Shown: piece by piece, positions 15,722 to 22,284 of the stretch | How positions within the stretch are numbered: the stretch's first letter is position 1 | Layout: every line of letters begins with the position of its first letter | Source of the DNA: JBBCJT01 sp037190665 | Lineage (GTDB): Bacteria; Pseudomonadota; Alphaproteobacteria; Acetobacterales; Acetobacteraceae | Assembly: GCA_037190665.1 (NCBI GenBank) | Contig: JBBCJT010000142.1 | Coordinates: forward strand, 1-26,719 | Direction of reading: 5' to 3' | Length of the DNA: 26,719 nt | The notes under the pieces: model-generated | The model's database searches: none | What the model was told of the DNA's origin: nothing | What the model saw: the letters and a program-made list of their open reading frames with translations, nothing else | Translations under genes and position numbers: made by a program

Positions 15722-16723
15722 TCACGATGCTTTTGCCGGCGCCCGGCGCCAGGCCGCGTTCAGCATGGGATCGGGCCGCATCGCGGCGGCCAGCGCGTCG
15801 TCGTACTCCCTGCGCAGGCGGGCGATGAGATCGGCGGCGGAGACGATCCCGCTCACGGCCCCCACGCCTTGTCCCGCGCCCCAGATGTCCTTCCATGGCC
15901 GCACGCGGCGGGAACCGAAGGATGTGTTGGCGGGATCGGGCAGGGGCAGGTTGTCCGGATCGAGCCCGGCGCGCACCAGCGACTGCTTCAGGTAGTTGCC
16001 GTGAACGCCGGTGATCAGGTTCGTGTAGACGATGTCGCCGGCGGCCGCTTCCGCCACCATCGCCTTGTAGCCTTCGGCAGCACGGGATTCCTCGGTGGCG
16101 ATGAAGGCGGACCCGATATAGCCGAAATCCGCGCCGAGCACCTGCGCGGCGAGGATGGAGCGGCCATTGGCGATCGCGCCCGACAGCGCCACCGGCCCGT
16201 CGAACCAGGCGCGTATCTCCTGCAGCAGCGCGAAGGGGGAAATCGTCCCCGCATGCCCGCCCGCGCCGGCGGCGACCGCGATCAGCCCGTCCGCCCCTTT
16301 CTCGATCGCCTTGCGCGCGAAGGCCAGCGTCGTCACGTCATGCAGGACCACGCCGCCATAGGCGTGCACCGCCTCGTTCACCTCCGGCCGCGCGCCCAGC
16401 GAGGTGATGACGATCGGCACCTTGTGCTTCACGCACACCGCGAGGTCGTGATCCAGCCGGTCGTTGGATTTGTGGACGATCAGGTTGATCGCGAACGGCG
16501 CGGACGGCGTCTGCGGATGCGCCACATCATGCCGCGACAGCTCCGTGCCGATCCGGTCGAGCCATTCGTCCAGCACGGACTCCGGCCGGGCATTCAGCGA
16601 GGGCATGGCGCCGACGATCCCCGCCTTGCATTGCGCGATCACCAGCTCCGGGCCGGAGACGATGAACATCGGCGCACCGATGGCGGGCAGCGACAGCCGG
16701 TTCCTGAGCAGCGGGGTGAGAAT
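15722..16723 (-). CDS. Nitronate monooxygenase-like FMN protein, unusual start codon
   Basis: A TIM-barrel flavoprotein of the NMO/2-nitropropane dioxygenase superfamily, which also includes IpdC of steroid-ring breakdown. Seen are GAPMFIVSGPELVIAQC, the FMN-phosphate/His region AAGAGGHAGTISPF, and ALSGAIANGRSILAAQVLGAD. The first ATG (16669) would cut off the first beta strand, RLSLPAIGAPMF. The reading frame stays open upstream, and a strong GGGAGG lies before ATA (16726) and ATT (16723), so initiation at ATT is proposed (333 residues). An alternative is a one-base frameshift linking it to the ATG at 16743, which overlaps the preceding stop as TGATG. The true reaction is unknown. Confidence 0.85.
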   Translation of the reverse strand: MLTPLLRNRLSLPAIGAPMFIVSGPELVIAQCKAGIVGAMPSLNARPESVLDEWLDRIGTELSRHDVAHPQTPSAPFAINLIVHKSNDRLDHDLAVCVKHKVPIVITSLGARPEVNEAVHAYGGVVLHDVTTLAFARKAIEKGADGLIAVAAGAGGHAGTISPFALLQEIRAWFDGPVALSGAIANGRSILAAQVLGADFGYIGSAFIATEESRAAEGYKAMVAEAAAGDIVYTNLITGVHGNYLKQSLVRAGLDPDNLPLPDPANTSFGSRRVRPWKDIWGAGQGVGAVSGIVSAADLIARLRREYDDALAAAMRPDPMLNAAWRRAPAKAS

Positions 16724-16742
16724 TATCGCGGCCTCCCTGGCA

Positions 16743-17405
16743 TCAGACGGTCAGAACCCGGAGATCGGGCGCGGGACGAAGCGGCGCGCCCGTCAGGTCC
16801 TGCAGACGATCCATCGACAGATCCGGGACGATCTCGCACACCACAAGCCCGTCCGCCTCCACGTCGATCACCGCGAGGTTGGTGAAGATGCGCCGGACCA
16901 CGCCCTTCGCCGTCAGCGGATAGGTGCAGCGTTCGACGATGCGCGGCGCGCCATCCTTCGCGACATGTTCCATCAGCACCCAGATCTGCCTCGCCCCGCA
17001 CGCGAGGTCCATGGCCCCGCCCACCGCGGGAACGCCATCGTTGGCGCCCGTGGACCAGTTCGCCAGATCGCCCCGCGCCGAGACCTGGAAGCCGCCGAGG
17101 ACGGAGATGTCCAGATGCCCGCCCCGCATGATCGCGAAGCTGAGCCCGCTGTCGAAGAACGAGCCGCCGGGCAGCAGCGTCACCGGCTTCTTGCCGGCGT
17201 TGATCATCTCCCAGTCTTCCTCGCCCTCCGGCGGGCGCGGACCCATGTGGAGGATGCCGTTCTCGCTGTGCAGGCAGATCTCGCGGCCGGGCGGGATGTG
17301 GTCGGGGATCTGGTCGGGCATGCCGATGCCGAGATTGACGAACGCCCCGTCGGGGATATCGCGGGCGGCGCGGCGCGCCATGTCCTCGCGGCTCAGCGGC
17401 GTCAC
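16743..17405 (-). CDS. 3-oxoacid-type CoA-transferase, subunit B
   Basis: A 220-residue beta subunit of a class I CoA-transferase (ScoB/PcaJ type). The catalytic Glu is present in CLHSENGIL, and the oxyanion-loop region NLGIGMPDQI and the GGAMDLACGA turn are conserved, so true CoA transfer is expected. It starts at GTG 17405, overlapping the subunit A stop by four bases (GTGA), the usual coupling for these subunits. With subunit A it would load CoA onto the operon's substrate from a donor such as succinyl-CoA. An IpdB-like hydrolase role is less likely given the intact Glu and the short length. Confidence 0.93.
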   Translation of the reverse strand: MTPLSREDMARRAARDIPDGAFVNLGIGMPDQIPDHIPPGREICLHSENGILHMGPRPPEGEEDWEMINAGKKPVTLLPGGSFFDSGLSFAIMRGGHLDISVLGGFQVSARGDLANWSTGANDGVPAVGGAMDLACGARQIWVLMEHVAKDGAPRIVERCTYPLTAKGVVRRIFTNLAVIDVEADGLVVCEIVPDLSMDRLQDLTGAPLRPAPDLRVLTV

Positions 17406-18079
17406 TGCGGTGCTCCTCGCCGGACGACCCGGTCAACGAGTATGCCCGGCGTCACGACGGATTCCGGGTCGAGATCGCCAAGTTCCACAAGCTCGTCGGC
17501 CTCGGCCACCACCAGATCGGCGGCGGTCGCCATGACGGGGGCGAAGTTGCGGGCCGCCTTGTTGTAGACGAGGTTGCCCAGCCGGTCCGCCGCCCGCGCC
17601 TTGATCAGCGCGACATCCGCGCGCAGCGGCAGTTCGAGGACGTATTCCCTGCCGCCGATGACCTTGGTCTCCTTCCCGTGCGCGAGGTCGGTACCCACGC
17701 CGACGGGCGTGTAGAACCCGCCCAGCCCGGCGCCGCCGCAGCGGATGCGTTCCACCAGCGTGCCCTGCGGGACCAGTTCCAGCTCGATCTGCCCGGCCAG
17801 GTACAGTTCGGCGAAGATGGTGTTCGTCTTGATCCTGGCCTTTGGGTAGGAGCAGACCAGCTTGCGCACCCGCCGCGCGTGCAGCCACACGCTGAGGTCC
17901 GGTTCGTGGCTGCCGCCGTTGTTGGTGATCACGGTCAGGTCGCGCAGATCGGCCCTGTCGATGGCCGCGACCAGCCCCAGCGGAACGCCGGCGCCGCCGA
18001 ACCCGCCCAGCAGCACGGTCGCGCCGCTGCGGATGCCGGCCACGGCGTTGGCATAGGTCGCGACCCGCCTGTCGATCAT
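17402..18079 (-). CDS. 3-oxoacid-type CoA-transferase, subunit A
   Basis: A 225-residue alpha subunit (ScoA/PcaI type). The glycine-rich CoA-binding stretch GATVLLGGFGGAGVPLGLVA is followed by TVITNNGG, ELVPQGTLVERIRCGGAGL, GGFYTPVGVGTDLAHGKE and ADVALIKARAADRLGNLVY. These are all standard for the subunit. It lies 30 bases after the Bug receptor gene and overlaps subunit B. Sequence alone does not separate 3-oxoadipate from acetoacetate or other acids as substrate; the surrounding genes favour a dedicated catabolic acid. Confidence 0.93.
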   Translation of the reverse strand: MIDRRVATYANAVAGIRSGATVLLGGFGGAGVPLGLVAAIDRADLRDLTVITNNGGSHEPDLSVWLHARRVRKLVCSYPKARIKTNTIFAELYLAGQIELELVPQGTLVERIRCGGAGLGGFYTPVGVGTDLAHGKETKVIGGREYVLELPLRADVALIKARAADRLGNLVYNKAARNFAPVMATAADLVVAEADELVELGDLDPESVVTPGILVDRVVRRGAPQ

Positions 18080-18109
18080 GTCCGGCTGCCCCCTGCCCGG
18101 TGTGCTCTC

Positions 18110-19093
18110 TCAGTCAAGGCGGAGATCCAGGCGTGTCACCATCGCTTTCTCGTAGGCGGCGCGCCGGTGGATGAAGGCGGTGTAGTCGTCGGTGCTCATG
18201 TAGCCGTCCGGCATGTCCCACATGCCCCGGACAGCGACGTTGGCCGGGTCCAGCAACGCCTCGCGGAACACATCGTGGAGTCTCCTCACCACCTCCGGCG
18301 CCATGCCGGCGGGGCCGTGCAGGCCATAGGGCGATGTGACCACCATGTCGTAGCCGAGTTCCTTCAGTGTCGGCACGTCGGGGAACCGCGCCGAACGTTC
18401 GGCGGACCAGACATTGAGCAGGCGCAACTGCCCGTTCTCGACGAACGGCGCCCAGGCGGATGCATCGGCGATGGAGTCCACCTGCCCCGACAGCACGGCG
18501 GACACGCCCTCCGCATTGCCCCGGAACGGCACGTGCAGCAGCTTGATGCCCTCGCGCTGCGCCAGTTCCTCCATGGCGATGTGGTTGGTCGTGGCGATGC
18601 CGGAGGTCGTGTAGCCCAGCCGGTCCGGGTTGGCCCGCGCATGGGCGAGGTAGTCGGCCCATGTGCGGATCGGCGAATCCGCCCGCACCGCCACGCCGAA
18701 CAGCCAGCCGGTCAGTCCGATGATGTAGGTGAAGTCCTTCAGGCAGTCCCAGCGCGGCGCGCGCGTCATGTACGGCTGGCGCAGGATGGACAGGTGGAAC
18801 TGGGACAGGTTGTGGCCATCCGGGCGCGATTGCAGCATCTGCAGCGCGCCCAGCGTCGCCCGCCCGCCCGAACGGTTCTCCACCACCACCGGCTGGCCGA
18901 ACTGCCGGCTGGCGATATCCGCGAGCGAGCGGAGCTGCGAGTCCGCGGACCCGCCCGGCGACCACGGGACGATCAGGCGGATGGGCCGGTCGGGAAACCT
19001 GTCCGCGCGCGCGATCCCCGGCATGGCCAAGGCCATCGCCCCCGCCGCGAGGGCGGTGCGTCGCCGGGGTGTTCCTGCAAATGATGTTTTCAT
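18110..19093 (-). CDS. Bug-family (TctC-like) solute-binding receptor
   Basis: A 327-residue periplasmic receptor with a signal peptide starting PRRRTALAAGAMALAMPG; the triple Arg could make it a Tat substrate. The mature part contains FPDRPIRLIVPWSPGGSADS, VVENRSGGRATLGALQMLQS, GYTTSGIATTNHIAMEELAQ and LHVPFRGNAEGVSAVLSGQVD, characteristic of the family. Lying inside the catabolic operon between the SDR and the CoA-transferase genes, it most likely binds the acid this operon degrades. No TctA/TctB genes are seen. The start ATG is flanked by two overlapping palindromes. Confidence 0.92.
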   Translation of the reverse strand: MKTSFAGTPRRRTALAAGAMALAMPGIARADRFPDRPIRLIVPWSPGGSADSQLRSLADIASRQFGQPVVVENRSGGRATLGALQMLQSRPDGHNLSQFHLSILRQPYMTRAPRWDCLKDFTYIIGLTGWLFGVAVRADSPIRTWADYLAHARANPDRLGYTTSGIATTNHIAMEELAQREGIKLLHVPFRGNAEGVSAVLSGQVDSIADASAWAPFVENGQLRLLNVWSAERSARFPDVPTLKELGYDMVVTSPYGLHGPAGMAPEVVRRLHDVFREALLDPANVAVRGMWDMPDGYMSTDDYTAFIHRRAAYEKAMVTRLDLRLD

Positions 19094-19105
19094 ATGAAAC
19101 GTTTC
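19088..19105. promoter_or_regulatory. Two overlapping palindromes at the Bug receptor start
   Basis: TTTCATATGAAA (19088-19099) includes the start codon, and GAAACGTTTC (19096-19105) overlaps the ribosome site GAGGAAA. Both are perfect and relatively AT-rich in a GC-rich setting. They could be an operator for a separate promoter within the operon, or an RNA structure hiding the ribosome site. Function is inferred. Confidence 0.4.
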
Positions 19106-19115
19106 CTCTAATGCG

Positions 19116-19132
19116 ACGGGGTTGATCCCCGT
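19116..19132. repeat. Small hairpin between the SDR and Bug genes
   Basis: ACGGGG and CCCCGT form perfect 6-bp arms around TTGAT. It lies in the 59-base gap 19094-19152. No T run follows on the minus strand, so it is a weak terminator at best; a processing or attenuation hairpin is possible. Confidence 0.35.
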
Positions 19133-19152
19133 GGTCGTTCTGGTTCGCGTCT

Positions 19153-19926
19153 TCAGTTGGCGCCGCTGATCGTGATCCCTCCGTCGATGACGAGGTTATG
19201 TCCCGTCACGAATCCTCCGGCCGGTGATGCGAGGAACAGGATGGCGGCGGCGACTTCCTCCACGTTGCCGAAGCGGCGCAGCGGATAGGCCTTGGTCTTC
19301 TCGGCCTCCAGCGCCGGATCGTCCCACAGCGCGCGGGCGAAGTCGGTCTTGATCACGGCCGGCGCCACGCTGTTCACGCGGATGCCCCGCGGCCCCCATT
19401 CCACGGCCAGCGCGCGCGCGAGCTGCATCACCGCGGCCTTCGAGATGCCATAGGCCCCCAGCTTCGCACTGCCGCGCAACCCGCCCACGCTGGCCACCAG
19501 CACGGCGGACCCGCCGCCGCGCGCCGCCATGCCCGGCAGCACCATGTTGCCCAGCCAGACCATGCTGCGCAGGTTCGCGCCCATGATCTTCTCGTAGGCA
19601 TCGTCGGGAATGTCCTGCAGCGGCCCGAAATGCGGATTGACGGCCGCATTGCAGACCAGCACGTCCACCCCGCCCCAGCGCCCGACCGCGGCGTCGGCCA
19701 GCGATCGCAGGTCCTCCTTGCGGGCGACGTTGCAGGCATGGGCGAAGGCCTCGCCGCCCGCGTCGGCGATCTCCTTCACCACCGCCTCGCAGGCCTCCAG
19801 CTTGCGGCTGGAGACCACGACCCTCGCACCGGCGCGCGCCATCATCCGTGCTGTCGCCGCACCGATGCCGCGGCTCGCGCCCGTGATGACGGCGACCTTG
19901 CCGTCGAGGCGGAACGGATCGGTCAC
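19153..19926 (-). CDS. SDR-family NAD(P)-dependent oxidoreductase
   Basis: A 257-residue classical short-chain dehydrogenase. The cofactor loop is TGASRGIG (15-22), followed by NAA at 93-95. The catalytic set is Asn118, Ser146, Tyr159 and Lys163 (Y-G-I-S-K). The C-terminal GGFVTGHNLVIDGG is typical. It starts at GTG 19926, overlapping the upstream dehydrogenase stop by four bases. In this operon it probably oxidises or reduces a hydroxy/keto group on the substrate or an intermediate, as IpdF does in steroid-ring degradation. The substrate is not determined. Confidence 0.93.
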   Translation of the reverse strand: MTDPFRLDGKVAVITGASRGIGAATARMMARAGARVVVSSRKLEACEAVVKEIADAGGEAFAHACNVARKEDLRSLADAAVGRWGGVDVLVCNAAVNPHFGPLQDIPDDAYEKIMGANLRSMVWLGNMVLPGMAARGGGSAVLVASVGGLRGSAKLGAYGISKAAVMQLARALAVEWGPRGIRVNSVAPAVIKTDFARALWDDPALEAEKTKAYPLRRFGNVEEVAAAILFLASPAGGFVTGHNLVIDGGITISGAN

Positions 19927-21071
19927 GGGCGCGCGCCCACCAGCCCACCGGCGTCGGACAGCCGCCGCAGATGCGTGTCCGCATCGCCGAACTGGATGTC
20001 GATGGCGGTGAGGCGCTTGAAGTAGTGGCCGACGGAATACTCCATCGTCATGCCGATGCCGCCGTGCATCTGGATCGACTCCTCGCCGATCGCGCGCGCG
20101 CTGCGGCCCACCTGCACCTTCACGGCCGACATGGCCCTGCCGCGTTCGGCGGGATCGTCGTCCTGCACGCTCATCGCCGCGTACATGGCCATGCTGCGCG
20201 CTTCCTCCAGCGCCACCATCATGTCCGCCGCGCGGTGCTGGAGCACCTGGAACGACCCCAGCGCCACGCCGAACTGCCTGCGCGTCTTCAGGTACTCGAG
20301 CGTCAGCGTCTGCGCGGCCTCCATCGCGCCGACCGCCTCGGCGGCGAGGGCCGCGATGCCCTCGTCGACGACGCGCTGCACCAGCGGCAACCCGTCCTCC
20401 GGATCGCCCAGCACGGCCTCCGCGCGCACGCCGGCAAGCTGCACCTGCGCGGCGCGCTGGCCGTCCACCGTCGTATAGCCATGCCGATCCAGCCCCGCCG
20501 CGCCGGCGTCCACGACGAACACGCCGATCCCCCGCCGGTCCGTGCGCGTGCCCGCCACGCGCGCGGTGACGATCAGCCTGTCGGCGGTCGCGCCATGCAG
20601 GACCACGCCCTTGCGGCCATCCAGCACCCAGCCCGATCCGTCGCGCCGCGCGGTGGTGGCGACATCGCCGACGTCGTAGCGCGACTGCGGCTCGGTATGC
20701 GCGAAGGCCAGGTGCAGGCTGCCGTCCGCGATCCGGGGCACCATGTCCTGCCGCAGCGCCGCATCGGCGCCGTGCCGCAGGAACCCGCCGCCGAGGACGA
20801 CGGTCGCGAAATACGGTTCCAGCGCCAGCGCGCCGCCGAGGGCTTCCATGACGATCATGGTCTCCACCGGCCCGCCGCCGAAGCCGCCATCCTCCTCGGC
20901 GAACGGAAGGCCGAGGATGCCGAGTTCGGCATACGCCGCCCACAGCTCCCGGCTCCATCCCTCTGGCGTGGCCGCATGGGCGCGGCGCTGCTCGAAGCTG
21001 TAGCGATCCGCGAGAAGACGCCGCAGGCTGTCCTGCAGCAGGCGCTGTTCCTCGCCGAGCTCGAAATCCAT
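19923..21071 (-). CDS. Acyl-CoA dehydrogenase small subunit (PimD-like)
   Basis: A 382-residue acyl-CoA dehydrogenase-fold protein. It opens MDFELGEEQRLLQDSLRRLL and carries TRRQFGVALGSFQVLQHRAADM and QMHGGIGMT. The active-site loop reads TAIDIQFGDADTHLRR instead of IYEGTNEIQR, so the usual Glu is not there. The TEPxAGSD segment is also altered (AHTEPQSRYDVGD). This pattern and the adjacent large-subunit gene fit the small subunit of a heteromeric enzyme such as pimeloyl-CoA dehydrogenase PimCD. Its gene lies 8 bases after the large-subunit stop. Confidence 0.88.
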   Translation of the reverse strand: MDFELGEEQRLLQDSLRRLLADRYSFEQRRAHAATPEGWSRELWAAYAELGILGLPFAEEDGGFGGGPVETMIVMEALGGALALEPYFATVVLGGGFLRHGADAALRQDMVPRIADGSLHLAFAHTEPQSRYDVGDVATTARRDGSGWVLDGRKGVVLHGATADRLIVTARVAGTRTDRRGIGVFVVDAGAAGLDRHGYTTVDGQRAAQVQLAGVRAEAVLGDPEDGLPLVQRVVDEGIAALAAEAVGAMEAAQTLTLEYLKTRRQFGVALGSFQVLQHRAADMMVALEEARSMAMYAAMSVQDDDPAERGRAMSAVKVQVGRSARAIGEESIQMHGGIGMTMEYSVGHYFKRLTAIDIQFGDADTHLRRLSDAGGLVGARP

Positions 21072-21079
21072 GTCCGCCC

Positions 21080-22282
21080 CTAAAGTCCGAGAAACGCCTT
21101 GGCCATGATCTGCCGCTGGATCTCGCTCGATCCGCCGTAGATCGTCTGCTTGCGCCAGTTGAAATAGGTGGGCGCGGCCATGCCGGCCCAGTCGGGCGCG
21201 ATCTCCGGCTCGTTCCAGCCTTCCATGTCCTCCGGCGCGGCCGGCAGCGCGTAGGGGCCGGCGGCTTCCACGAACAGGGCGCTGATCGCCTGCTGGATCT
21301 GCGTGCCGCGGATCTTCAGGATCGAACTCGCCGGATGCGGCTTGCCACGGCCGTGGTGGCGCGCTTCCTCCGCCAGCACCCGCATCGTCGTGATCTCCAG
21401 CGCCTTCAACTGCACCTCGATCGCGGTGATCTTGTCGCGGAACTTCGCGTCGTCGATCAGCGGCTCGCTGCCGTCGATGGATTCGGACGCGATGCGCTTC
21501 AGCCGGCGGATGCGTTCCTTGCTGGTGCCCACGCGCGCCTGCCCGGTGCGTTCGTTGCCGAGCAGGAATTTCGCGCAGTCCCAGCCCTTGTTCTCCTCGC
21601 CGATCAGGTTTCCCACCGGGACCTTCACGTCATCGAAGAACACCTCGTTCACCTCGTGCGCGCCGTCGATGGTGATGATCGGGCGCACGATCACGCCGGG
21701 CGTCTTCATGTCGATCAGCAGGAAGGAGATGCCCTCCTGCTTCTTCGCCTTCGTGTCCGTCCGCACGAGGCAGAAGATCCAGTCGGCGTGCTGCGCCAGC
21801 GTGGTCCAGGTCTTCTGGCCGTTGACCACGTAGTGATCGCCCTGCCGCACGGCGGAGGTCTTCAGCGATGCGAGGTCCGACCCGGCTCCCGGCTCCGAAA
21901 ACCCCTGGCACCACCAGTCATCGAGGTTCGCCATCCGGGGCAGGAAGTGCTTCTTCTGTGCCTCCGTCCCGAAGGCGATCACGACCGGCCCCACCATCTG
22001 CGTGTTGAAACTCAGCGGCTGCGGCGCGGGGGCCTGCTGCAGTTCCTCGCGGAAGATGTAACGCTGCACGGCGGTCCAGCCGGGACCGCCCCATTCCACC
22101 GGCCAGTCCGGCACCGCCCAGCCGCGCGCGTTCAGCTTGCGCTGCCAGTCGATCGTCTGCTGCCTCGTGGCGATGTGCCCGTCGATCAGGCGCTGGCGCA
22201 CCTCGTCGGGCAGGTTCGCATCGATGAACGCCCGCACCTCGGCGCGGAAGGCGTGCTCCTCGGGGGTGAAGCGCAGGTCCAC
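21080..22282 (-). CDS. Acyl-CoA dehydrogenase large subunit (PimC-like)
   Basis: A 400-residue acyl-CoA dehydrogenase. Visible are WPVEWGGPGWTAVQRYIF, GFSEPGAGSDLASLKT, NGQKTWTTLAQHADW and the C-terminal IYGGSSEIQRQIMAKAFLGL. Gly replaces the usual loop Glu, so another residue, possibly the Glu in LLGNERTG, would act as base. It starts at GTG 22282, two bases after the stop of the hydratase/dehydrogenase gene. It is expected to pair with the following small subunit and to oxidise a carboxylic or alicyclic acyl-CoA. Substrate is inferred from the PimC-like pairing only. Confidence 0.9.
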   Translation of the reverse strand: MDLRFTPEEHAFRAEVRAFIDANLPDEVRQRLIDGHIATRQQTIDWQRKLNARGWAVPDWPVEWGGPGWTAVQRYIFREELQQAPAPQPLSFNTQMVGPVVIAFGTEAQKKHFLPRMANLDDWWCQGFSEPGAGSDLASLKTSAVRQGDHYVVNGQKTWTTLAQHADWIFCLVRTDTKAKKQEGISFLLIDMKTPGVIVRPIITIDGAHEVNEVFFDDVKVPVGNLIGEENKGWDCAKFLLGNERTGQARVGTSKERIRRLKRIASESIDGSEPLIDDAKFRDKITAIEVQLKALEITTMRVLAEEARHHGRGKPHPASSILKIRGTQIQQAISALFVEAAGPYALPAAPEDMEGWNEPEIAPDWAGMAAPTYFNWRKQTIYGGSSEIQRQIMAKAFLGL

Positions 22283-22284
22283 GG

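Noticed and set aside
17402..18079. CoA-transferase A/B as an IpdAB-type ring-opening hydrolase
   Set aside because: The B subunit keeps the transferase Glu (SENG) and both subunits have the short ScoAB/PcaIJ length, so transfer is the better reading.
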